Positions 10,501-19,240 of a stretch of 37,723 nt of DNA are shown here, piece after piece. Source of the DNA: Bacteroidales bacterium (GTDB taxonomy: Bacteria > Bacteroidota > Bacteroidia > Bacteroidales > WCHB1-69); the NCBI GenBank assembly GCA_017525245.1, contig JAFXTE010000068.1, positions 1-37,723 on the forward strand. The letters are read 5' to 3'. Within the stretch, counting starts at the first letter, position 1. Every line of letters starts with the position of its first letter. The notes beneath the pieces were generated by a model. That model was not told the origin of the DNA and did no database searches. It saw nothing but the letters and a program-made list of their open reading frames with translations. The position numbers and the translations under genes were made by a program.

Positions 10501-13500
10501 CACATACACGTTGTAGGAGTCTGCATTGCCGCTCCAGGAAATGGTAGCGCCTTCCATGGTCAGGTCGCTCACGTACAGATTGGAGATGGGCAGGCACTCA
10601 GGCAGATAGTCAATCACCAGATTGTCAATCAAGCAACCGCTATTGCCACAGTTGTCGGCGCGGAAAGCGATGTATTGGCCGTTACCGAGGTAATTGTTCA
10701 AGTAAACGGTGAAATGCTCCCAACCGCAGCTGTAATAGGAGCCGATACAAGAAGGTAGAATCGTATCAATCACTTCGAATGTGTCATCATCCTCGGGGTC
10801 GGTCATAATGCCAATCAAAAAAGCACCATCAGTGGCGGTTTTACGGGCATCGAACTCCACCTTGAGGCTGTTTAACGGGATGCTGCTGTCGAACATCGGC
10901 AGAGTGGCCTGCGTGTAGCAGCCCGGCGTGTAGCCGAAGTCAAGGGCTTTGCTGCCCCATGCCCAAACCTCGCCGACGTTTTGATAGACATAGTGTTGGC
11001 CAGAGGAATCGCTGGTAGAACGGGTCCAGCATACAACATAACCATCTACAGGTTCGCCCTCGAAGTCTTCGCTGAACGGCAGCACAGAGATACCTTCATC
11101 ACCGCAAAGGGTGCGGAATTCCGCTGTGGCAGAAGGGTTGGATTCTTCACCGGAACAGTCGGCGGTGACATAAAACTCATACTTGGTATTGCCGCCAAGA
11201 CCGGTGATATCCAAAGACTCATCCGTGGCGGTCTCCATTGACCATTCGCTGCCGCCCACAGGACGGTAATACACGTTCCAAGCGGTGGCGCTGCCGTTCT
11301 CCTGCCAGTTCAGCGTTGCGGAGGATGACGTGATATTTGTAACGGTCAGGTTAGAAGGTTGTGCGCAGGCGAAACCTTGGATGCTGATGTTGTCGATAGC
11401 GGCCGGCGGGTTCGTGCCGGATGATCCATCATTTTTCCAGAAGAAGACAATCTTTTTGGAGGTGCCGGCTACATTCTCAAGCAAGAAGTCGGCGTGTGTC
11501 CAGTCGCCCACATTATATTTTTGGGAGAGCAGGGCCGTGCCGGAAGGAACAACATTGGTGGGAACTTCCGCGCTTGCATCCATCAAATATACGGACAGAT
11601 AGTCATAAATGGCGTAGGAACCACCTTCGCCCATTGTCTTGTAGTCAAAAGCGAGGTGATATTCCAACGACTCGTCGAAAGCGACATTGAGGATTGCGTA
11701 TGCGTATGAAGTGTTTGAGGTGTTGTAATTGTTGGTTACACCGTTGTCGTTGGAAATATATAAGGAATGTCCTTCCGCAGTCGGATCGTCAGCATCGGGA
11801 TTGAAGGTGGCAGTGCCAACAGCCCATTGGTTGTCGCCAGTACCTTGGAAAGTGAATTCCGTGACAGGATTGTCCTCGCCTTCCTCGAAGGTGCGTGCGT
11901 AAGGCAACTCCACAGGGAGACCCGGGGTGGAGAAAGTAAGTTGTGCGAAGGAAAGGGCATACGTGCCGTCACCGCAATCTGTGCGCACATACCAGGTGTA
12001 GCTGGAAGAGGGATTGAGGCCGGTCAGGGTATAGACATTGTCTGTGAGGGATGCACCGTAAACGATGGTGGTGTCTTCGCCGCCGTTCTCCCAGTAAACA
12101 AGGTCATAGGTGCTGCCGTCCACCTCGTTCCAGGTGAGGTCGGCGGCGGTGGCTGCCACGTTCACGTTGGCCAGGCCAGTGGGCTCCGCACAGTCGGGGA
12201 TGAACGTCACGGTGAAGTCGTCGAGGTTCCAGGATTGAGGATACAGACCGGAACCCGTGGGGTCAAGGTAGCGGAGAGCAATGCGGCCGGAAGTGGCTTG
12301 GACGTTGTTGAAGTCGAACGGTCCCATGAGGTTGCCGTTGCCTGCGGAACTGCCACCACGCGGACCGGGGACGCCAGCATCAGCAAACACCAGCTCAAAA
12401 GTGGAGGTGTCCGAAGCATCGGTGACCACACCGATCTGTATGTGTCCGGTAGTAACGGAGGTCGCGGTGGCCCAGAATGTGAGACGCAGGGTGCTAAGGT
12501 CATTGGAGAACTCAGGCAACACCAACATGGCCTCCGTCCCTTTGAACTCGGCCGAATTGCCTCCTGAATGACAGGCTTCGCCATAATTCCTGTACACCAA
12601 GGGGAAAGTGCCATTGTTTGCCGTATAGGATACAGGAACGGCCCAGCACTGGAAGTCGGAGCTGGTGTAGCCCTCGAAGTCTTCAAACCAAAGATCTGTG
12701 ATGGTGATGGCGTCACAGGAGGTCAGGAAGTTCTTTACTGAAGACCAGTTGGTCTCCGTGTTGTCACTACAAACGGTCTGCACACGCACTTTGTAAGAAG
12801 AAGAAGGATTCAAACCGGACAGATCAACGGTGGTGTCGTATGCCGTAATGCTTTGAGCATTAGCCCAGTCGCTCTCAGTGGAGAGCATGTATTCAACGTT
12901 GTAGGAGGAAGCATTGTCGCTGCCAAGCCAGGAAATCGTGGCACTGTTAGTGGTAATGGCTGTGACGGTTAAGCCAGTAGGCTTCGAGCATAAAGAAGGT
13001 GTCCCGTAGCTGAATGTGGTCTTGGGAATGAAATTCTTTTGAACGCTACCCCAGTTGTAAGAATAGTCGTTCAAGCTGGCACCAGTTGATGTGATTCCAT
13101 AGAAAGAAGCTGATGCGTAGTTACCAGAAGTGTTGGTGAGGTCAAAAAGTAGATTGCCACCCGAGTAATTGAACGGGGAATCGAACTCCACCGTCATCAC
13201 ATTGTTGGCGATGACAATGGCACCGTTATATACTTCCGTAAGAGTCGTCTCATTGTCAAAATTCTCTCCTGAAAATGAGGGGTTCGTTGAGATACCCAAA
13301 CTGATGGTAATGGTGGATGTGAATGAAGGGTTGCTGCTCAGATAAAACTCCATCTGGGTGATGGCGTATCCTTGCATGTCAGCTAACAGGCTGTCAGGAA
13401 AGATAATCTGTGTGTGCTCTTCTGAATCCATGTAATAGCCGTAGAAAGGCACGTAATCGTTGGCTTCAGTGCCCTCAGCCACCGTCAAGATGTTCTGCGC

Positions 13501-13566
13501 TGACAACGGCGCGGCAACGAAGCCGAGCATCAGAATCGTCAGCATAAATAGTAAAACTTTTTTCAT
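7561..13566 (-). CDS. Giant T9SS-secreted multidomain protein C
   Basis: A 2001-residue protein. The start is the ATG at 13566 (MKKVLLFML); the longer in-frame start at 13629 overlaps the promoter. A signal peptide ends at SAQ, followed by an N-terminal domain shared with protein A (YVPFYGYYMDSEEHTQIIFP). The body alternates fn3-like modules with at least four jelly-roll cleaved-adhesin-like modules. Two of these (DNA 12190-12700 and 9820-10335) are near duplicates sharing stretches such as GHIQIGV and PGPRGGSSAGNGN. Three Cys/DSYGDGWNG modules follow toward the C-terminus, then fn3-like modules and a T9SS sorting domain (IFPNPANDYV, VIDVYGKV, GMYFVRVTTDEG, ending KTFVKR). It is inferred to be an adhesin or binding scaffold on the surface; no catalytic site was recognised. 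It has its own promoter and terminator. Confidence 0.93.
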   Translation of the reverse strand: MKKVLLFMLTILMLGFVAAPLSAQNILTVAEGTEANDYVPFYGYYMDSEEHTQIIFPDSLLADMQGYAITQMEFYLSSNPSFTSTITISLGISTNPSFSGENFDNETTLTEVYNGAIVIANNVMTVEFDSPFNYSGGNLLFDLTNTSGNYASASFYGITSTGASLNDYSYNWGSVQKNFIPKTTFSYGTPSLCSKPTGLTVTAITTNSATISWLGSDNASSYNVEYMLSTESDWANAQSITAYDTTVDLSGLNPSSSYKVRVQTVCSDNTETNWSSVKNFLTSCDAITITDLWFEDFEGYTSSDFQCWAVPVSYTANNGTFPLVYRNYGEACHSGGNSAEFKGTEAMLVLPEFSNDLSTLRLTFWATATSVTTGHIQIGVVTDASDTSTFELVFADAGVPGPRGGSSAGNGNLMGPFDFNNVQATSGRIALRYLDPTGSGLYPQSWNLDDFTVTFIPDCAEPTGLANVNVAATAADLTWNEVDGSTYDLVYWENGGEDTTIVYGASLTDNVYTLTGLNPSSSYTWYVRTDCGDGTYALSFAQLTFSTPGLPVELPYARTFEEGEDNPVTEFTFQGTGDNQWAVGTATFNPDADDPTAEGHSLYISNDNGVTNNYNTSNTSYAYAILNVAFDESLEYHLAFDYKTMGEGGSYAIYDYLSVYLMDASAEVPTNVVPSGTALLSQKYNVGDWTHADFLLENVAGTSKKIVFFWKNDGSSGTNPPAAIDNISIQGFACAQPSNLTVTNITSSSATLNWQENGSATAWNVYYRPVGGSEWSMETATDESLDITGLGGNTKYEFYVTADCSGEESNPSATAEFRTLCGDEGISVLPFSEDFEGEPVDGYVVCWTRSTSDSSGQHYVYQNVGEVWAWGSKALDFGYTPGCYTQATLPMFDSSIPLNSLKVEFDARKTATDGAFLIGIMTDPEDDDTFEVIDTILPSCIGSYYSCGWEHFTVYLNNYLGNGQYIAFRADNCGNSGCLIDNLVIDYLPECLPISNLYVSDLTMEGATISWSGNADSYNVYVGGNIYNTTDTFIVINDLNASSSYSVSVRALCATDSSVMSEAISFNTSCGAVTVTEDTPWFEDFEGYTSSSFICWETPVTYTANNGTFPMVYRNYGDACHSGVNSAEFKGTECMLVLPEFSNDINTLRLSFWATATSVSTGHIQIGVITNVMDTSTFELVIADAGMPGPRGGSSAGNGNYMGPFDLNGATATSGRIALRYVDPTGTGMYPQSWNVDDFTVGLVPGCPSPVKTSVTATNIDGHNATISWTDNDPTHTAWIVYYKASTDSEWSTEPASSTTLILSNLTPETTYDVYVITDCGTTVDNPDATLTIQFTTLVACPAPQNLTVSNIGMTSATVTWFSNADSYTIEYGEAGFTPGEGTSATVTDNTYDLTGMTSGTAYTVYITADCGADGTSQPASVNFNTNMCEVTDQCEYIFNLADSYGDGWNGNNITVQQNGITVATVGFSSGDSATVPVTLCDNQPTTLIWNTGSYASECSFEVLNSYGDVIYTSSGTPSGTLTTFTTSCTPITCPRPSSITVSNIGTTTAEVSWISTGTETAWNVEYKVNTDATWTVIPVTTNPYTLTGLTAGSSYDIRVQADCGGGDVSDYRESSFSTANCELADQCTYTFTLNDSYGDGWNGASLNVQQNGVTVATLSLSGSSATETVALCDNVSTSLVWNSGNYDSETSFSVSDPNGTEIFATTGTPSAGVLHTFTTDCSGSGPVFTEPTVATNAASDIMQTTATMNGTISNPSNVNVTPMGFEWKESSALSYTVVNVTGETLTHNLNGLTPSTQYTYRAFMTYNGLTYYGDVVTFTTLPEDTPEPCDVPSSLTASNITKESFDVSWNENVNVNSWNIRYRPQNGQWISATSSTNQYSVSGLAAETSYEVQVQADCGDNNLSEWSDLLTVTTLVDGLNSYLLNSIAIFPNPANDYVMVQSSRFNVQSVEVIDVYGKVINTVNVVDNPTRINVSGLANGMYFVRVTTDEGTATKTFVKR
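7720..7747. repeat. Four 7-bp tandem repeats inside the sorting domain of C
   Basis: Heptamers TTGAACA, TTGAACC, TTGAACT, TTGAACC on the plus strand, encoding the SSRFNVQS stretch on the minus strand. They sit at the same place of the sorting domain as the TTGTACA arrays in B, D and E but use a different heptamer. Confidence 0.75.
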
Positions 13567-13626
13567 GCTTTTTGAATTTTGTGAAACAATATAATTGACG
13601 AATTTGTACAATGATAAATATGGCTG

Positions 13627-13634
13627 CAAAATTA
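13627..13634 (-). promoter_or_regulatory. Bacteroidota -7 promoter element for protein C
   Basis: Minus strand TAATTTTG followed by CAGCC, matching TAnnTTTG, 60 nt upstream of the ATG at 13566; equivalent in position to the promoter of B. Confidence 0.75.
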
Positions 13635-13682
13635 TGATATATTTTTGATTAAAGCGGGATGTTGATAAGTTGTTGATAAGTT

Positions 13683-13720
13683 AAAAAAAAAGGCCGTCAC
13701 CATAACAGGCAACAGCCTTT
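13683..13720 (-). terminator. Intrinsic terminator after gene D
   Basis: On the minus strand, a 13-bp stem (arms 13708-13720 and 13689-13701, loop of 6 nt) with three G-T pairs is followed by about nine T. It ends the presumed E-D operon. Confidence 0.85.
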
Positions 13721-13854
13721 GTCTATATCGTATCAATACCCCCCTGCCCTTCGGGCATCCCCCCTAAAGGGGGGACTGGGGCGTCTAAGTTACATCCCAG
13801 ACAACTGTTGCTTCAGTGTCTGTTTAGTTCCCCCCTTTAGGGGGGCTAGGGGGG

Positions 13855-16800
13855 TTATCGTTTCACGAACGTCTTCGTCACAACGCCATCATCCGTGGTC
13901 ACGCGTACGAAATACATGCCGTTGGCGAGACCGGAGACGTTGATTTGGATCGGGGCGGACGCGGGGGATTGGGCGGACGCGATGAATCGCGTCCCTACGG
14001 TGGTGATGATTTTACCATAAACGTCAATTATCTCGATACCCTCAAATTGTACATTGTTCATTGTACATTGTACATTGACAACGTCGTTGGCTGGGTTCGG
14101 ATAAAGGGTGATGCTATTGAGCAGGTAGTTGTCGATACCGCTGTTGGTAGCCGTGGCGATGAGGATTTCAGACCATTCGCTGAGGTTGTCCTCGGCACAA
14201 ACAGCCTGTACCCTGACTTCATAATCTTCGTTGTTTATCAATCCGTTAATTGAATAGCAGGGGGAACCTGTGACCACCACCGTGGTCCATTCGCCGTTGT
14301 TCAGCAGACGGTATTGCAGATTCCATTGAGATACATTGGCGTTGTCTGTCCAGCATACGTTAATGTCGCCTTCATCTTTTAATGCAATGATTTGTTGCAA
14401 ATCGGTTGGGGCATCACATGGTTCGGGAGTGTCTTCCGGCAACGTGGTGAAAGTCATCTCGCTGCCATAAACGGTTTCTCCGTTGAAGGTGATGAACGCC
14501 TTGTAGGTGTAGTCCGTGTTCGGGGTCAGGCCGGTGAGGTTAGCCGTGAAATAGTCCCCACTGCCAGTGCCTGCAACCTGTGTGTAGGAGCCGCCCGTGG
14601 TGGCCTTCCACTCGAATCCCTTCGCCGTGATAGTCACACCGTCAGGATTCGTGATGGTGGCGTTCAGCGTGGCTGTGGTCTGCTCGATATCGGAGGCTGC
14701 TGCAGTGGAAACGGTCGGGTCAGTGATTTCCACGACGGTGGTGTCGCCGCTTCCGCTGATGGAGAAGTTGCGGATAATGGCGGCAGGGTCGTTGCCACCG
14801 CTGTTGTCGTTTCTCCACAAGAACACCAGTTTGGCCTTGCCGTTTGTGCCGGGCACGGCCATCTTTTCACTCACATGGATGGCGTTGTCCTGTGTCAGGT
14901 GAATCACGTAGGGGTAGTTTGCGCTTCCGCCAGTCAATGACTTGTAAGTGGAAAAGTCGAGGGCGTATTGGGCGTTGCTATGGGAGGACTGGGCGTTGGA
15001 ACCTGAAGTGCTGGCCTCGAAGCTCTCGTTAGTGGGTGCAAGGAAAACTTTAAGGTAGTCGTAAGGCGTGATGGCACCCTCGCCCGCCAGTGTCACATCG
15101 AACTCCACAAGCAGGGAATCCATGTTGGCAGGGACGGCAAAGAGTTTCTCGGCCATCACAACGGTGGAGGCGTTCTTGGTGTAGGAGGCATCAGTGCCGT
15201 TGTTGGTGACGAATAGCGCGCTTGCGGTCTCGCCGCTCGGCGTGCCGGCCGTCCAGTAGTTGGTGCAGGTGCCGTTAATCAGATTCCAGTCGCTTGCACT
15301 GGCAAAGGTCGTTTGATAGGGCAGCGGGGTGGGGGTGTCTGTGGTGTAGAAATGAGCGATAGCACTCGACAGCGGTTCGGTACCCTCGCAGGCGGTTTCC
15401 ACATACCAGTCGTATGCCGTGGCAGGGCTCAGATTGGTCAACTCAAATTCGTTGTTGCTGTCCAATGAGATATTGGGGTCGCTTTGCCAGGTCGCTTCAG
15501 ATGACTCTTTGTAGTAGAGGTTGAAGTTGGAAGCCGTGGAGACCCAGGAGAGGGTCGCGGAAGTGATGTCCGGATCGGCGGTCAGTGACATCGGGCGGGA
15601 ACAAGCCGGGACGTGATCGAGCGTCACGTCGTCCACGTAGGTGTTGTTGTAGGCCGAACCAGTGGCCCTCACATGGAATGCCACGTATTTGCCGTTGCCG
15701 TTGTAGGTGTTGAGCGGGAATTCGTAAAGGGTGTACTCATCGGTCAGGTCGTAGGAAGCCACGGCGGTGAATGTGCTCACATCCGTCGGGTCGGTCATCA
15801 CACCCAACTCAATCGCACACTGGTAGCTGTTGCTTGACATTCTCGCGTAGAGGGAAACCTGCAAGCTGGAAATAGGCAGCGCGGCAGTGTCGATGTCGGG
15901 GAGGATGGCAAATGAATTGGAATTGCTGTTGTAGAAGTAGAGCTTGTGTTCTCCGCTGTGGGCATAGTTTGTGTTGACATACGGGTAGTTGTTGGTACTC
16001 GCTTTTGCCCAGCAAGATGGGAGAGGATAAGAAGAGGTTCCGCCGAAGAGGTTATTCTCAAAATCCCAGGTCATAGGAACGGAGGCGATGTCCATGCACT
16101 GCGTGATGAAGCTGCTGGTGGTGAAGCTTGGGGAAAGGGTGCCGTCCGTGCATTCAGCAGCCACGTACCATTCATAGTATGAACCGGACGTAAGGTTGCC
16201 AAGCGTGTAGATTCCGTTCTCGTTCAGGGTGATGCCAGACAGTGCCGTGTAAACGCTGTCCGTGGCGGGTTTGTAGTACAGTGTATAGCTGTTGGCTGTG
16301 CCTGTCCATCCGAGATCCGCGCTCGTGGTGCCGATGTTTGTGGCGGTCAGGCTCTCGGGATTAACGCAGTCGGGAATCGGCATCACTTTGACGTTATCGA
16401 GATACCAGAACCATTCCGTGGTACATTCGTATCTGAATGTGATGTAGTAATGAACGTTGGGCATCGTATCCACAGAGTCGAATTTCACCGTATAGTTGTG
16501 GTAGTCGTTGTTGCCAATCTGTGCGCCTGTGATGCTCCATAAAGAGGTGAAGGTGCTTGCGTCTTCAGGATTGGTCACGTAACCCACGCTGAAAGTGCCG
16601 GAGTTGGCTCCTTCTCTTCTGCACCAGAAATTGACCTGAAGGGTGTTGATGTCATCGGCAAACTCAGGCATCACAGCATACTGCGGGGAGGCAATGCTAT
16701 AGTTGTTGTTGAACTTCAGCATCTGCGCACCATCGTATGCGTAATTGCTGATTGCACCAGGGTAGTTTTGATAAGGGTTGATGACATTCCAGCAGTTCGG

Positions 16801-19206
16801 GATGGCGTTGGTGGCTAAATTTTCGAAACCATGGAAATAAGGGGCGTTGGCGGCACCGCACAAAGTGTTGAACGTGGTGCTTGGGGTCGTAACGATGGAA
16901 CCGTCACTGCAGACAATGCCGAGATACCATTCGTAAGTTGTGGAAGCGCTCAGGTCTTCGAGCAGATAAACGCCATCCGTGAGTGTGGCATTCTCCACCA
17001 TTGTGTAATCTTCGTTGGCAGCGGTCTTGTAATAGAGGTTCACGATGCCGTCGTTGGTCATAGTCCAGGAAAGTTCAGCGGAAGAGGTGGTGATGTTGTT
17101 GGCTGTCAAACCGGCGGGCGGCGTGCAAGAGGGGGCGTTCTCCTCATTATATACGCTCACGTTGTCGATGTAACATCCGTCAGCAGAAGTTCCATTACCA
17201 ATAGCTTTGAATTTCAATTGGATGATGAACATACCGCTCGGGAGGGGCAGGGAGTCGAAAGTCCAGCTTGAGGCAACGTCCGTATAGGTCCGCAGTTCGG
17301 CCCAGTCGGTTTCGGCGCCTGGAGTGGCTGAACGCATATAGACGTGCAATTCGTCCGCAATCCCGCTTCCGAAATAGTCGGCTCTGAGTTGCTCGAACTT
17401 CAAGTAGGGGGTGCTCACGTTGGAGATGTCCAACAAAGGAGAGAAGGCTTCAACTTCGTAGGAGCCGAAGCTGTGTCCGAGATGGTTGGAACTCACGCTC
17501 CAGCTCGTACCGCCATTTGTCGGAAGAAGCCAGCATTCGGGTTCGATGGTGAAGTCCTGAACGTAAGGGCTCTCGTCTGTGACCATGATGGCTCCGCACG
17601 CCGTGGTGAATGTCGCGGTGGAGGAAGCGGAAACAGAACCGTCATCGCAGACAATCTCCACATACCAGTTGTAGGTGGTGGAAGGAGTGAGGCCGGTCAA
17701 GGTGTAACCTTCGTTCTGGAGTACGAGATTTTCCACCACGTTCCATGCGGTGTCATCGGCCACCTTATAATAAATATTGTAAGTTCCGCCGATGTTCGAC
17801 CAGCTGAGGTTAGCCGTGGTGCCTGTGACTGCGGTAACGCTCAACTCGTTGGGGATGACGCAGTCGGTGCCTTCCTGAACCATGAAATTGTCAATGAAGA
17901 GGTAATAAGCCCAATCAGAAAAATAGTTGATGGCAATGTATTTCGCATCGCCGGGTATGTCAGTGGCGAGGTATTGGTTCCAATCGGTGCTGTTGTTGGA
18001 CATAGCGGGCTTCCATGTGAAAGCGCTGATGGATGGTGTGGTGGTGGAGTAGCCAACCTTGAAATTTTCAACCAAGGTGTTGGAGTTTTTGTAGTCGAAA
18101 CTTACGATTTTGGAATCAGTGACGGGCAGCTCCGGCGTAATCACATATTGATTATAGTCTGTTGCCTCGCTATATGAGGAGAAGCGCAGGGAATGTGTGC
18201 CATCGGAGGCGAATTGGGTAGAGATGGCAATGCTGTTCGGGTTTGACGAACTTGCGTTGCCGGCCAACCAGCAGGAGAGGTCGTTCACGTTCTCGAAACT
18301 TTCAACCAACGGAAGGATTGCAATACCGCAGTCAAAGCAGTAACCACTCACCGCAACTGTCTGGCTGAACGTTCCGGCGGTGATAGTGATCGTGTCCTGA
18401 TGAGTGCCTGTGGCAGTGGGGGCGTAACGCACGTACAGATCGCCGCCGCCGACAGGCAGGGTGGCGGTACTTCCGAAAGTGGTGTTGTCCGCGGAAATCT
18501 CAAACGGCGCCGCAACACTGGCAGATACAGTTCCTGGAATGTTGTTGGCTACAACATGTACGGTTTGCGCAGAAGAAGTTATGTTGAGTTCCACACTGCC
18601 GAAGGAAAGTTCCTCGGGAGTGACCATTAAGACGGATTCAGAAGAGGTGGAATAGACTGTGATGTCATCCAATACAACAAGGAATTGGTCCGTGCAGTTG
18701 AAATGGCGGAACGCGATATAGACCGTGTTGCCAGCATAACTGGTCAGATCCACCGTGCGCATGGTCCAGGTGCCGTGGGCCGCCGTCGGAGTTTCCTCGA
18801 AAAGAAGGGTGAACGCCGATGTGTCGGTGGCTGAAGTGGTGGAAACATAGACTCCATAGTGGTCACCTGGATAGGACTCAGCCACAGTGAACCAATAGGT
18901 CAGCGAACTTGTCCCCGACAGTTCAATGGCCGGTGTTACCAGCCAATTGTTTGGAGTGAGAGCATCGTAGGTGGAGTTTTCGTACGAATACGAGGCGTAT
19001 GCGCCTGTGCCCGTATGTCCGGACGAAAGGTCTCCTTGCACGGAAATGTGCTCCCAGTTGTTGCCGTCCTGGTCCGCGTCAATGATTGTCCATCCCGTAG
19101 GCAGGGATGTCCCTTCAAAGCTTTCGGTGAATATCGGCACTTGCGCCCTGACACCGAAAGTCAGCATTGACAGGAATAATGTCAAAAACAGAAATGTCTT
19201 TTTCAT
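13855..19206 (-). CDS. Giant T9SS-secreted cleaved-adhesin protein D
   Basis: A 1783-residue protein starting MKKTFLFLTL with a signal peptide ending in VRAQ. Residues about 22-190 form a cleaved-adhesin (choice-of-anchor J) domain like those of P. gingivalis HagA and gingipain adhesins: GWTIIDADQDGNNW, NWLVTPAIEL, YGVYVSTT, LLFEETPT, VYIAFRHFNC. A small immunoglobulin-like domain (LSFGSVELNITSS to DITVSGYC region) follows, then alternating jelly-roll and fn3-like modules, and a T9SS sorting domain (LYPNPANDVVNV, IIDVYGKI, GMYFVRVTTDDG, ending KTFVKR). The sorting domain carries an extra Ala/Ser/Pro-rich stretch encoded by a palindromic repeat. It lies 34 nt downstream of gene E with no promoter between, so they are likely co-transcribed. 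The role in adhesion or heme/protein binding is inferred from the family only. Confidence 0.93.
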   Translation of the reverse strand: MKKTFLFLTLFLSMLTFGVRAQVPIFTESFEGTSLPTGWTIIDADQDGNNWEHISVQGDLSSGHTGTGAYASYSYENSTYDALTPNNWLVTPAIELSGTSSLTYWFTVAESYPGDHYGVYVSTTSATDTSAFTLLFEETPTAAHGTWTMRTVDLTSYAGNTVYIAFRHFNCTDQFLVVLDDITVYSTSSESVLMVTPEELSFGSVELNITSSAQTVHVVANNIPGTVSASVAAPFEISADNTTFGSTATLPVGGGDLYVRYAPTATGTHQDTITITAGTFSQTVAVSGYCFDCGIAILPLVESFENVNDLSCWLAGNASSSNPNSIAISTQFASDGTHSLRFSSYSEATDYNQYVITPELPVTDSKIVSFDYKNSNTLVENFKVGYSTTTPSISAFTWKPAMSNNSTDWNQYLATDIPGDAKYIAINYFSDWAYYLFIDNFMVQEGTDCVIPNELSVTAVTGTTANLSWSNIGGTYNIYYKVADDTAWNVVENLVLQNEGYTLTGLTPSTTYNWYVEIVCDDGSVSASSTATFTTACGAIMVTDESPYVQDFTIEPECWLLPTNGGTSWSVSSNHLGHSFGSYEVEAFSPLLDISNVSTPYLKFEQLRADYFGSGIADELHVYMRSATPGAETDWAELRTYTDVASSWTFDSLPLPSGMFIIQLKFKAIGNGTSADGCYIDNVSVYNEENAPSCTPPAGLTANNITTSSAELSWTMTNDGIVNLYYKTAANEDYTMVENATLTDGVYLLEDLSASTTYEWYLGIVCSDGSIVTTPSTTFNTLCGAANAPYFHGFENLATNAIPNCWNVINPYQNYPGAISNYAYDGAQMLKFNNNYSIASPQYAVMPEFADDINTLQVNFWCRREGANSGTFSVGYVTNPEDASTFTSLWSITGAQIGNNDYHNYTVKFDSVDTMPNVHYYITFRYECTTEWFWYLDNVKVMPIPDCVNPESLTATNIGTTSADLGWTGTANSYTLYYKPATDSVYTALSGITLNENGIYTLGNLTSGSYYEWYVAAECTDGTLSPSFTTSSFITQCMDIASVPMTWDFENNLFGGTSSYPLPSCWAKASTNNYPYVNTNYAHSGEHKLYFYNSNSNSFAILPDIDTAALPISSLQVSLYARMSSNSYQCAIELGVMTDPTDVSTFTAVASYDLTDEYTLYEFPLNTYNGNGKYVAFHVRATGSAYNNTYVDDVTLDHVPACSRPMSLTADPDITSATLSWVSTASNFNLYYKESSEATWQSDPNISLDSNNEFELTNLSPATAYDWYVETACEGTEPLSSAIAHFYTTDTPTPLPYQTTFASASDWNLINGTCTNYWTAGTPSGETASALFVTNNGTDASYTKNASTVVMAEKLFAVPANMDSLLVEFDVTLAGEGAITPYDYLKVFLAPTNESFEASTSGSNAQSSHSNAQYALDFSTYKSLTGGSANYPYVIHLTQDNAIHVSEKMAVPGTNGKAKLVFLWRNDNSGGNDPAAIIRNFSISGSGDTTVVEITDPTVSTAAASDIEQTTATLNATITNPDGVTITAKGFEWKATTGGSYTQVAGTGSGDYFTANLTGLTPNTDYTYKAFITFNGETVYGSEMTFTTLPEDTPEPCDAPTDLQQIIALKDEGDINVCWTDNANVSQWNLQYRLLNNGEWTTVVVTGSPCYSINGLINNEDYEVRVQAVCAEDNLSEWSEILIATATNSGIDNYLLNSITLYPNPANDVVNVQCTMNNVQFEGIEIIDVYGKIITTVGTRFIASAQSPASAPIQINVSGLANGMYFVRVTTDDGVVTKTFVKR
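13971..13998. repeat. Palindrome embedded in the sorting domain of D
   Basis: Arms GGACGCGAT (13975-13983) and ATCGCGTCC (13986-13994) with a 2-nt loop, followed by CTAC. An 11-bp direct repeat, GGGCGGACGCG, occurs at 13953 and 13971. On the minus strand this adds the residues GTRFIASAQSPASAPI before the final INVSGLANGMYF segment, a stretch absent from C. Confidence 0.75.
14047..14081. repeat. Five 7-bp tandem repeats inside the sorting domain of D
   Basis: Heptamers TTGTACA, TTGTTCA, TTGTACA, TTGTACA, TTGACAA, in frame and encoding VNVQCTMNNVQ. Confidence 0.8.
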
Positions 19207-19240
19207 TGCAATTTGATTTTGGTGTATAAATATTGTTTGT

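Larger units (their letters stand above)
13567..13854. repeat. Intergenic region D-C, near-identical to 7273-7560
   Basis: Same 288-bp length and layout as the C-B spacer: G/C-tract hairpins directly after the stop of D, an intrinsic terminator, then the promoter of the next gene. Identity continues a short way into the flanking coding ends. Confidence 0.85.

Noticed and set aside
11767-12567. 266-codon plus-strand open frame
   Set aside because: It lies fully antisense to gene C and shows no recognisable motif; it starts and ends without promoter or ribosome-binding site.
17344-18177. 277-codon plus-strand open frame
   Set aside because: Antisense shadow of gene D.
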